Positions 1-5,660 of a DNA stretch of 11,175 bases are shown here, in pieces. The notes under the pieces were generated by a model that worked only from the letters and a program-made list of their open reading frames with translations, was not told the DNA's origin and searched no databases. Every line of letters starts with the position of its first letter. Position 1 is the first letter of the stretch. A program made the position numbers and the translations under genes. The DNA lies in assembly GCA_029571425.1 (NCBI GenBank), contig JAKPSR010000217.1, positions 1 through 11,175 on the forward strand, written 5' to 3'. The stretch is from Spirochaetota bacterium (GTDB lineage: Bacteria; Spirochaetota; Spirochaetia; Treponematales; Treponemataceae).

Positions 1-2
1 CC

Positions 3-482
3 CTCTACGCCTCGCACCTTCCCCTCGACGCGCATCCGGAGGTCGGGAACAACGCCGGGCTCGCGCGTCGTCTGGGCCTCGTCGACGTGGTTCCCTTTGG
101 TCGCTGGCGCGGCGTGACGATCGGCGTGCGGGGGCGTTTTCCCGAGCCCGTTGGGCTCGACGAGGCGGTTTCCCGCATATTCCCGGACGGGAAGGAACCG
201 CTCGGCGTCCTTCCCTTCGGGCCAAAAATGATCCATACTGTGGGGGTGGTTTCGGGCGGCGGGGCCGACGAGGTCGCTGACGCGATCGACGCGGGCCTTG
301 ATTTGTTCGTTACCGGCGAACCCAGCCACGAGCGATATCACCTTGCCCTCGAGAGCGGGATATCGGTGATCGCCGCGGGTCATTACCAGACGGAAACCGT
401 CGGGCCGCGCCTTCTCTCCGAGCGGGTGGGCCGGGATACCGGCCTTGACGTCGTGTTTGTCGACGTCCCGACCGGGTTATGA
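3..482 (+). CDS. NIF3-family (YbgI/YqfO-type) dinuclear metal protein, 3' part
   Basis: The frame is open from the first bases of the window, so the gene starts outside it; about 159 C-terminal residues are present and roughly the first 90 of a ~250-residue family are missing. Visible hallmarks are the HLPLDAHPEVGNN segment (bases ~18-56) and the GHYQTETVG segment near base 380. By analogy with E. coli YbgI these contain the bridging Asp and the C-terminal His...Glu metal ligands. A Gly-rich stretch (VVSGGGADE) between them is also typical. NIF3 proteins bind two metal ions and are often annotated as GTP cyclohydrolase I type 2 homologues, but their physiological reaction is unsettled. The protein is presumably cytoplasmic. 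It ends 23 nt before lspA and is probably in the same transcript. A GTG at base 87 lies inside the conserved domain and is not a start. Confidence 0.9.
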   Translation, partial: LYASHLPLDAHPEVGNNAGLARRLGLVDVVPFGRWRGVTIGVRGRFPEPVGLDEAVSRIFPDGKEPLGVLPFGPKMIHTVGVVSGGGADEVADAIDAGLDLFVTGEPSHERYHLALESGISVIAAGHYQTETVGPRLLSERVGRDTGLDVVFVDVPTGL

Positions 483-505
483 CGCGCGCGATAAGGGAGA
501 CATGA

Positions 506-1042
506 ATGGACAAGGAGCTTAAGGCGCGGCTTACGCCGCTCGCGTTGACGGCGGGCGTCGTCGCCGCCGACCAACTGTCGAAGTGGGCGATTACGCAGAC
601 GGTGCGTCCCTGGACGATCGGGGCGAGTTTCTTCGGGGACTTCTTCCAGATCGTGCGGGTATACAACCCGGCGATCGCCTTCAGCATAGGCTCGGGCCTT
701 TCGTCCGACCTGCGCCGCGTCCTCTTCGGACTCATGCCCCTCGTCGGGATAGCCGTCGTCCTCGTCCTGTACTTCAGGAGCAAGGACATGCGCCCGTTTC
801 ACCGGTGGTGCCTTGCCGGCGTCGTCGGCGGGGGCATCGGCAACCTGATAGACCGCTTTTTCCGTCCCGAGGGCGTTCTCGATTTTCTTGACTTTAAGTT
901 TTACGGCATACTTGGCTTCGATCGATGGCCGACGTTCAACCTCGCCGATGCGAGCATCGTGGTCGCGGGCGCCCTGCTTTTGCTGTCCCTGCTTAGGGAA
1001 GCGCGCGGCGCGAAGGGCGAAAAGGAGGGAACGCGTGGATAA
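506..1042 (+). CDS. lspA: Lipoprotein signal peptidase (signal peptidase II)
   Basis: This inner-membrane aspartic protease cleaves prolipoprotein signal peptides just before the lipidated cysteine. At 178 residues it has the normal family length. The motifs occur in order: DQLSK at residues 22-26, NPAIAFSIG at 54-62 (a variant of the usual NxGxAFG block), GGGIGNLIDR at 108-117, VLDFLDF at 124-130 and FNLADA at 144-149. The two catalytic aspartates are D116 and D148. Hydrophobic helices fall near residues 10-30, 70-90, 100-120 and 150-163, matching the four-helix topology. The start is supported by AAGGGAGA at 493-500, 5 nt before the ATG. The C-terminus (GAKGEKEGTRG) is charged and overlaps the start of the next gene. 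Identification is secure; the NPAIAFS variant is a natural family variation. Confidence 0.97.
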   Translation: MDKELKARLTPLALTAGVVAADQLSKWAITQTVRPWTIGASFFGDFFQIVRVYNPAIAFSIGSGLSSDLRRVLFGLMPLVGIAVVLVLYFRSKDMRPFHRWCLAGVVGGGIGNLIDRFFRPEGVLDFLDFKFYGILGFDRWPTFNLADASIVVAGALLLLSLLREARGAKGEKEGTRG

Positions 1043-1313
1043 GCGAATGAACACGATCCTGTTCGTCGTGGTGAGTACCTTGGTTAACTTGTTGATCGCC
1101 TTTCTCGTGATCGCGCTCCTTCTCGTCGCGGTGAACTTCATCATACCGGCGAAGAGCGGCGGCGCCCCGGGGATGATGATGTTCGCCATCATCGGGGGAG
1201 TCATCATCTCGATGATCGTCCATCAAAACCTTGTTCGCTGGGTGATCGAGCGATTTAACCTCGAGGACAAGCTAGAACCCTTTTTCGTCTCGCGGAACAA
1301 GAGGAAGAAATAA
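1035..1313 (+). CDS. Small two-helix membrane protein overlapping lspA
   Basis: A 92-residue protein starting at GTG 1035, 8 nt inside the end of lspA. The start is fixed by an excellent Shine-Dalgarno (AAAGGAGGGA, 1021-1030) 6 nt upstream; an ATG at 1047 would be too far from it. A long hydrophobic helix runs over residues ~7-36 and a second over ~46-65, separated by a short Gly-rich loop (SGGAPG). A basic and acidic tail ends in NKRKK. The tail positives suggest a cytoplasmic C-terminus and hence a helical hairpin with both ends inside. I do not recognise a family by motif. I have a weak memory that small spirochaete proteins of this type carry the legacy name 'leader peptide processing enzyme', but nothing catalytic is visible. 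Tight coupling to lspA suggests co-translation and perhaps a role near lipoprotein processing, which is inference. Transcription stops at the hairpin directly after the stop codon. Confidence 0.85.
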   Translation: MDKRMNTILFVVVSTLVNLLIAFLVIALLLVAVNFIIPAKSGGAPGMMMFAIIGGVIISMIVHQNLVRWVIERFNLEDKLEPFFVSRNKRKK

Positions 1314-1343
1314 AAAAAGGCGGGCTTTAATGCCCGCCTTTTT
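1314..1343. terminator. Bidirectional rho-independent terminator between convergent genes
   Basis: A perfect 7-bp GC stem, GGCGGGC (1319-1325) with GCCCGCC (1332-1338), has a 6-nt loop TTTAAT and is extended by AAAAA/TTTTT (1314-1318 with 1339-1343). On the + strand it ends in five T. On the - strand it ends in seven T, from the A run at 1312-1318. It begins right at the stop codon of the small membrane protein gene and lies 30 nt past the stop of the convergent gene, so it can end both transcripts. Confidence 0.93.
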
Positions 1344-1352
1344 CGCCTTACG

Positions 1353-1366
1353 TGGGCGCGCGCCCA
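1353..1366. repeat. 14-bp perfect palindrome between terminator and convergent stop codon
   Basis: TGGGCGCGCGCCCA equals its own reverse complement. It has no adjacent T run, so it is not a second terminator by itself. It sits in the 3' untranslated region of the minus-strand gene, 10 nt from the terminator hairpin, and could form a 3'-end stem that protects the message. Chance occurrence in GC-rich DNA is possible. Confidence 0.5.
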
Positions 1367-1372
1367 TACCGA

Positions 1373-3004
1373 TCAATATCCGTCGGACATCTCGCGGTTG
1401 AGGTCTCGCTGACAGAGTTCCTGATAGACGAGGGCGCGGTTTTTGAGCTTTGCCTTGATCTCGGGGGCGAAGGGCATGTAGCGCCAGAAGACCCCACGCA
1501 CCTCCTTGTCGAGCTTCTGTATTCCGTCGCTTTCCTTAATCATCCAAATCAGGTAGTCGTTGATGAAGTATTCCTTTACGTCACCCTTTAGTTTCTGCGC
1601 CTGGAACCACTGGTAGTAGTTTCCCGTTAGGCCCTCCTCCATCCAATAGTAGGACGCCTTCTCCTTGGCGACTTGCCATCGCAGGTCGGCGACGGCCGCG
1701 AGTAGGGCGATGTGGAGGTTCTTCGCGTACATCGGGACCGCGATGCGCCCGCGACTCGTGACGCGATTGTAGCGGTCGAAAGGCTCCCAGCAGAACCCGA
1801 AGTCTCCGTACGATGGGATCAGGATAACGAATGGCGGGATGCGGTTGAGCTGTGACTTGTACTGGCGGCAGTATGCCTCGGGGTCGATGCTCTCGATCCA
1901 GCGGAGGGTCTCGATAACGTTCTCCCGGATGCCGAGCTCGCGGGACGAAAGGTGAAAGTACTCGCGCGAGAGGATCGGAAAGTGATTGCCCTGTCGGCCG
2001 CAGGACATCTTCGCCATCTGGCGGAGGGTGTCGAATTCGGCTGCGACGCCCGAGGCGTTGGTGGTTCCCCCGCCTGAGTCGGATACCTTTTGCTGCAGGA
2101 TGCGAACGTCTGCTTCCGCGGCCTCGTAATCCCGCACGAACGCCTGAAGCTCCTTATCGAGCGCGAGCACGTTCTTGAATCCCTCGCTGACCTCGGCCAT
2201 CCCTCGCTTTTGCGCCTCGTTGAACGGTTCCTTGACGCCGGGGAAGCCCGCGAGGCTTTCGTGGCGGAAGACCGCGTCGAGCTTTGCGCGAACGTCGTCC
2301 TCGACGCGGCCGCGTTCCTCCGACTTCGCGCGCAGAAGGTTTTCCGCGCTCTGAAGCTTTCCCTGCGCCTTGCTGAGAAGTTGCTGAAAACGCGAAGAAT
2401 CGTCCTTGCGGCTCGTCTTTGCCTCGTCGGTCGTCGATGGGTTGATCTTTCCCGATCCTATCGACTGCAGCCACTCGTCGAGATAATAAATCGGCTCGCC
2501 GTATTCGTTGTCTTCGATCACGCGGGCGAAAAGCTGCCGTTGCTCAGGCGTAAGCAGGGTCGGCAGCAGGAGCCCGAAGCGAAGGGCATAGCGCTTTTGC
2601 GGCTCCGCCCGTCCCGACCCGGCCTTGAGCGCGATCCCGGACAGGAAATCCCAATAGGCGGTGATGATCTGCTGGCGATAGACGCTGCGGTCTTTCGGGT
2701 CTTGGCAGGTTAGGTACTTCGACAGGATGTTGTGCACGCGCTGCGCGGACTCGCTCTCGTTACTGAGCACTTTTTTATAGTAGGCGGGGTCCTCGAAGAG
2801 GTTATGCGGCCGGTCGGAATACGCTTTCTCGATTTTAGGAAAGGTCTTTACGGTAAGATCGACGTCCGTTGGGCCCTTTGGCCCGCCGCCCGCGGCCTCC
2901 GTCGAAGAAGAGAAAAGGGCCTGCTTCGAGATCCTTGGCTTATACTCGGCTGGCGCTTCGTCAAGAAGTGCGGCGAGTTCAGGATCGATGCCGGGGTTGT
3001 CCAT
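1373..3004 (-). CDS. Conserved-looking hypothetical protein, 543 aa, family not recognised
   Basis: A long minus-strand frame with normal codon use starts at ATG 3004; AAGG lies a few bases upstream of it. There is no signal peptide or membrane segment, so a cytoplasmic location is likely. Residues 1-60 are low complexity and Gly/Pro/Ser-rich, probably disordered. Residues ~85-190 are predicted mostly helical. Residues ~205-305 are charged and Glu/Lys/Arg/Ala-rich with heptad character, likely coiled coil. After a Gly/Thr-rich linker (310-317), residues ~340-543 are rich in aromatics and look globular, with notable stretches near IPSYGDFGFCWEPFD (396-410), IAVPMYAKNLHIALLAAV (421-438) and YYWMEEGLTGNYYQWF (452-467). 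I see no nucleotide-binding or metal-binding signature. It may be cotranscribed with the tRNA 53 nt upstream. The aromatic C-terminal domain suggests a specific ligand or protein partner, but no function can be assigned. Confidence 0.85.
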   Translation of the reverse strand: MDNPGIDPELAALLDEAPAEYKPRISKQALFSSSTEAAGGGPKGPTDVDLTVKTFPKIEKAYSDRPHNLFEDPAYYKKVLSNESESAQRVHNILSKYLTCQDPKDRSVYRQQIITAYWDFLSGIALKAGSGRAEPQKRYALRFGLLLPTLLTPEQRQLFARVIEDNEYGEPIYYLDEWLQSIGSGKINPSTTDEAKTSRKDDSSRFQQLLSKAQGKLQSAENLLRAKSEERGRVEDDVRAKLDAVFRHESLAGFPGVKEPFNEAQKRGMAEVSEGFKNVLALDKELQAFVRDYEAAEADVRILQQKVSDSGGGTTNASGVAAEFDTLRQMAKMSCGRQGNHFPILSREYFHLSSRELGIRENVIETLRWIESIDPEAYCRQYKSQLNRIPPFVILIPSYGDFGFCWEPFDRYNRVTSRGRIAVPMYAKNLHIALLAAVADLRWQVAKEKASYYWMEEGLTGNYYQWFQAQKLKGDVKEYFINDYLIWMIKESDGIQKLDKEVRGVFWRYMPFAPEIKAKLKNRALVYQELCQRDLNREMSDGY

Positions 3005-3057
3005 GAGTGCCTTGCTTTTTCAGATTAAATGGGGAAAAGGGCGCGGTGGGAAACTCG

Positions 3058-3131
<74 letters not shown>

Positions 3132-3142
3132 GAGGTAGGGGA

Positions 3143-3172
3143 AGTATAGCAGGGAACGAAAACGAAGGTCAA
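3143..3172 (-). promoter_or_regulatory. Sigma-70-type promoter for tRNA-Ala
   Basis: On the minus strand, TTGACC (3167-3172) and TATACT (3143-3148) are separated by 18 nt. The expected transcription start, about 7 nt further on, falls roughly 5 nt before the mature tRNA 5' end. It is close to consensus, as expected for a stable RNA gene, and may also drive the 543-aa gene downstream, since no terminator lies between them. Confidence 0.75.
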
Positions 3173-3225
3173 TAGGCGTGACCATGCCGTTCATGATACA
3201 ACCATCGTAGCTGATCGCCCCGTAC

Positions 3226-3241
3226 TTGTCAAATGTTACAA
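3226..3241. promoter_or_regulatory. Imperfect 16-bp dyad, candidate operator of the efflux operon
   Basis: TTGTCAAATGTTACAA has matching outer arms TTGT...ACAA, with 12 of 16 positions symmetric. It overlaps the -35 region of the proposed efflux promoter. RND operons are commonly repressed by TetR- or MarR-family proteins that bind such dyads, but no regulator gene is in the window. This is a pattern-based suggestion only. Confidence 0.3.
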
Positions 3242-3262
3242 ATCGGTAAAACAGGGTATACT
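3236..3262 (+). promoter_or_regulatory. Candidate promoter of the efflux operon
   Basis: A good -10 (TATACT, 3257-3262) is preceded by TTACAA (3236-3241) at a short 15-nt spacing. An alternative TTGTCA (3226-3231) is 25 nt away and too distant. Transcription would begin near 3269, leaving a leader of about 28-34 nt before the TolC start. Confidence 0.5.
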
Positions 3263-3296
3263 TTCTTGTACCCGGACCCATAACGTGCGGTTTACT

Positions 3297-4655
3297 ATGA
3301 ACATGAAAAAAGAAGGATACCATAGCCTCGCCGCGAGGGTCGCCGTCGTTGCGGCGCTTTTATTTTCCGCGTTCGCCCTTGCGGCGGAGCCCGCCGCATT
3401 GACGGTGGACGAGGCGACGCGCCTCGCGCTCGCGGGGAATCCCGATCTCGCTCGGGCGCGCCTCGCCGCGCGCGCGGACATCGCTCGCGGGGATTCCCGT
3501 TGGAACGCTTTTTTACCCGACCTTTCCCTTTCTGCGTCCGCCCAGACCGCGCACCCCTTCCTGTCGATTCCGGAGTCGGCGGGGGAGTGGTCGGGCTCGG
3601 TGGGCGGCGCGATGAGCCTTACGTTGAACGCCGGCGTCGCCTCGACGATGCGCCAAGCCGATCTTGCCTCGCGCGACGCCGCGCTTTCGCTCGAGGCCCT
3701 CGAAGCCGATGTCGTCGCTCGTGTCCGTAAGTCCTTCTACTCGCTTTTGACCGCGCGTGAGAGCCTGCGCATCTCCCGCCTCAACCGGGATCTCGCCGCA
3801 AGGCAAGCGGCTGAGGTGCGCAGGCATTACGAGAACGGCCTCGCCTCCGAGCTCGAGTTACTGCAAGCGCAGTATTCGGAGGCTGCGCTTGGCCCCGTCG
3901 TGATGAAGGAGGAGTCGGCCTATCGAGATGCGGTCCGCGCCTTCAATGCACTTCTTGGACTTTCCCCCGAAGAGGATCGTCCGCTCGATGGCGCGCTCGT
4001 ATACCGGCCCGTGCGCGAAATAGGCGATGAGGAACGCGACGCGTCCATCGAGCGCCGGTGGGACGTCCGCCGTGCCTCGCTGGCCGTCGAGAACGCGCGA
4101 AGTAAATCGGTCGGAGGGAAGCTTCGCACCCTCGGACCATCGGTGACGTTTTCCGAGCGGCTCTCCGTGTCCGGGACGACCGCAGGCGGCGGGGTTTCGG
4201 ACGGCGCTACGTTCGGCGCCTCGGTGGCCCTCCCCCTTAACGGGTACGTTCCCGGTTCGGCCGAGCGAATCGACCTTGGAGAGCTCGCCGACGCCGTGAA
4301 GTCGGCCGAGATCGCGGCCGCGCAGGCGCGGGTCTCCGCGGCGCTTGAGATCGAGTCGCTTCGCGAGGCCATCGCGCGGGTCGACGCCACGATCGGCACG
4401 GTGCGCCTTAACGCGCGCCTCGCCGCGCGCGCGTATGAGCTCTCCGAGCAGGGATATTCCGCCGGGCTCGCGTCCCAAAGGGATCTCGAGGAAGCGCGGC
4501 AAAGAAAGCTCGAGGCGGAGCAGGCGGTTCTGTCCGCGCTTAACGACCACAGGGCGGCGACCATCGATCTCGCGATGGCCCTCGCGATGGACGAGGCAAA
4601 TCTCTACGCCGATCCCGCGCCAGGCGCGGCGGCGGGATCGGGGGCGCAACAATGA
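3297..4655 (+). CDS. TolC-family outer membrane efflux channel
   Basis: An outer membrane factor of a tripartite efflux pump, about 452 residues, typical for the family. A signal peptide (MKK... then hydrophobic AARVAVVAALLFSAFALA) likely ends at ALA before AEP. The mature protein begins with the usual TVDEATRLALAGNPDLARARL helix. Two outer-membrane-efflux repeats follow, covering residues ~30-220 and ~250-435. Each has long Ala/Arg/Glu-rich helices and short strand segments such as LSLSASAQT and PSVTFSERLSVSG. Motifs like ENGLASELELLQAQ and EQGYSAGLASQRDLEEARQ are the classic paired 'G.(x)s..dl.eA' signatures. There is no lipobox cysteine. The start is uncertain: GTG 3285, ATG 3297 and ATG 3303 are in frame, none with a strong ribosome site; an ATG close to the Lys-rich signal peptide is preferred. 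The stop overlaps the adaptor start (ATGA). Equivalent in position to Borrelia besC. Confidence 0.93.
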   Translation: MNMKKEGYHSLAARVAVVAALLFSAFALAAEPAALTVDEATRLALAGNPDLARARLAARADIARGDSRWNAFLPDLSLSASAQTAHPFLSIPESAGEWSGSVGGAMSLTLNAGVASTMRQADLASRDAALSLEALEADVVARVRKSFYSLLTARESLRISRLNRDLAARQAAEVRRHYENGLASELELLQAQYSEAALGPVVMKEESAYRDAVRAFNALLGLSPEEDRPLDGALVYRPVREIGDEERDASIERRWDVRRASLAVENARSKSVGGKLRTLGPSVTFSERLSVSGTTAGGGVSDGATFGASVALPLNGYVPGSAERIDLGELADAVKSAEIAAAQARVSAALEIESLREAIARVDATIGTVRLNARLAARAYELSEQGYSAGLASQRDLEEARQRKLEAEQAVLSALNDHRAATIDLAMALAMDEANLYADPAPGAAAGSGAQQ

Positions 4656-5659
4656 GAGTCTGGAACCATCGGATTGATTTTGACCGCGCGATAAAGCTCG
4701 CGGTCGTGGGGATTATCTTCTCCTGCGCCGTGTTCGTCGGCGTTACCACGAGCGTCGGGGGAGACGGCGACAAGGCCCGTGGGCGCGCGTCGGGCGACGC
4801 GCCGGGTAACGCATCGCCAGGCGCGCGAGGGGCGAAAACACCGGGATCAGGCAAGAACGGAGGGGCGGAGCCGAGCGCGGTAACGGTTACCGCGGTTACG
4901 CTTGCGCCACGGGCGATTCGGAAAACCATCAAGCTCTCCGGCGACGTGACGTCGCGCTCGCGCGTCTCGGTGTATCCCGATACCGCCGGCAAGGTCGTCC
5001 GCTACGAGGTCGCCGTTGGGTCTTCCGTTCGCAAGGGCGCCGTCATAGCCCGCGTCGATCCCTCGAGGCCGGGAAGCCCGTACGCGGAGAATCCCGTGCG
5101 CTCGCCGATCGACGGGACGGTGATCTCCCTTCCCTACGCGCGGGGGGGGACCGTCGCCGCGTCGAGCGAGATCGCCGTCGTTGGCCGGCTTGACGACCTA
5201 GAGATCGTCGTCGACGTGCCCGAACGCTACGCGGGGGTCCTTAAGCCCGGTCTTCCGGCGTCCGTCAGGTTCGTCGCGTATCCCGACGACGTGTTTTCGG
5301 CGACCGTCTCTCGCGTGAGTCCGGTCGTCGACCCGTCGACCCGTACCGTCGAGACGCGGCTCGGGATCGAGCGAGGAAACGGCAAGGCGCGGCCCGGGAT
5401 GTTCGCCGACGTGAGCTTGGTGGCCGAGGAACGCGCGGGCGTGCTCGCGGTCCCGAAGGCTGCGGTGCGAAGCTATAACGGCGAACCCGTCGTGTACGTC
5501 GTCGGGCCGGATGGGAAGGCCGAGCGTAGAGCTGTGGGCGTTGGCTTGATGACCGACGCCGACACCGAGCTGGTTTCCGGCGTTGGCGCCGGCGAGACGG
5601 TCGTCGTGTCGGGTTCGGTCTCCGCGGGCACGCCGGTGCGCGTCGCCGAGGGGGAGTAG
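4652..5659 (+). CDS. RND efflux periplasmic adaptor (membrane fusion protein), hairpin-less BesA-like
   Basis: The adaptor joins the RND pump to the TolC channel. At 335 residues it is short for the family. Residues ~15-35 form an N-terminal membrane anchor (with IIFSC at 21-25, see findings), followed by a Gly/Ala/Pro/Ser linker (36-75) that is probably disordered. The beta/lipoyl region has two halves, ~104-136 (YPDTAGKVVRYEVAVGSSVRKGAVIARVD) and ~149-180 (VRSPIDGTVISLPYARGGTVAASSEIAVV). They are joined by only about 12 residues, where AcrA-like proteins insert a long alpha-helical hairpin. The beta-barrel domain spans ~181-260, with the family hallmark RVSPVVDPSTRTVETRL and RPGMFADV. A membrane-proximal domain (VLAVPKAAV to the end) closes the protein. 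Its ATG overlaps the TolC stop by 4 nt, indicating translational coupling. Lack of the hairpin is the known feature of Borrelia BesA. Confidence 0.93.
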   Translation: MRVWNHRIDFDRAIKLAVVGIIFSCAVFVGVTTSVGGDGDKARGRASGDAPGNASPGARGAKTPGSGKNGGAEPSAVTVTAVTLAPRAIRKTIKLSGDVTSRSRVSVYPDTAGKVVRYEVAVGSSVRKGAVIARVDPSRPGSPYAENPVRSPIDGTVISLPYARGGTVAASSEIAVVGRLDDLEIVVDVPERYAGVLKPGLPASVRFVAYPDDVFSATVSRVSPVVDPSTRTVETRLGIERGNGKARPGMFADVSLVAEERAGVLAVPKAAVRSYNGEPVVYVVGPDGKAERRAVGVGLMTDADTELVSGVGAGETVVVSGSVSAGTPVRVAEGE

Positions 5660-5660
5660 C

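Noticed and set aside
87..89. GTG as the start of the NIF3-like gene
   Set aside because: The conserved HLPLD...GNN segment lies upstream in the same frame, so the gene is truncated by the window edge and does not begin here.
383..1207. 274-codon open frame on the minus strand across nif3-like, lspA and the small gene
   Set aside because: It is antisense to well-identified genes, is rich in Arg/Pro/Thr without domain features, and is typical of GC-rich shadow frames.
2090..2713. 207-codon open frame on + strand opposite the 543-aa gene
   Set aside because: Leu/Arg-rich shadow. The minus-strand frame is longer, has a balanced composition and a proper start.
3226..3262. TTGTCA with TATACT as the efflux promoter
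   Set aside because: The 25-nt spacing is too long for sigma-70; TTACAA at 15 nt is the better, though still imperfect, partner.
5583..5660. Upstream extension of the RND frame to base 5583
   Set aside because: The extra 26 residues are Arg/Ser-rich and lie within the adaptor gene; GTG 5661 has a ribosome site and gives the standard SISETCVRKPV N-terminus.
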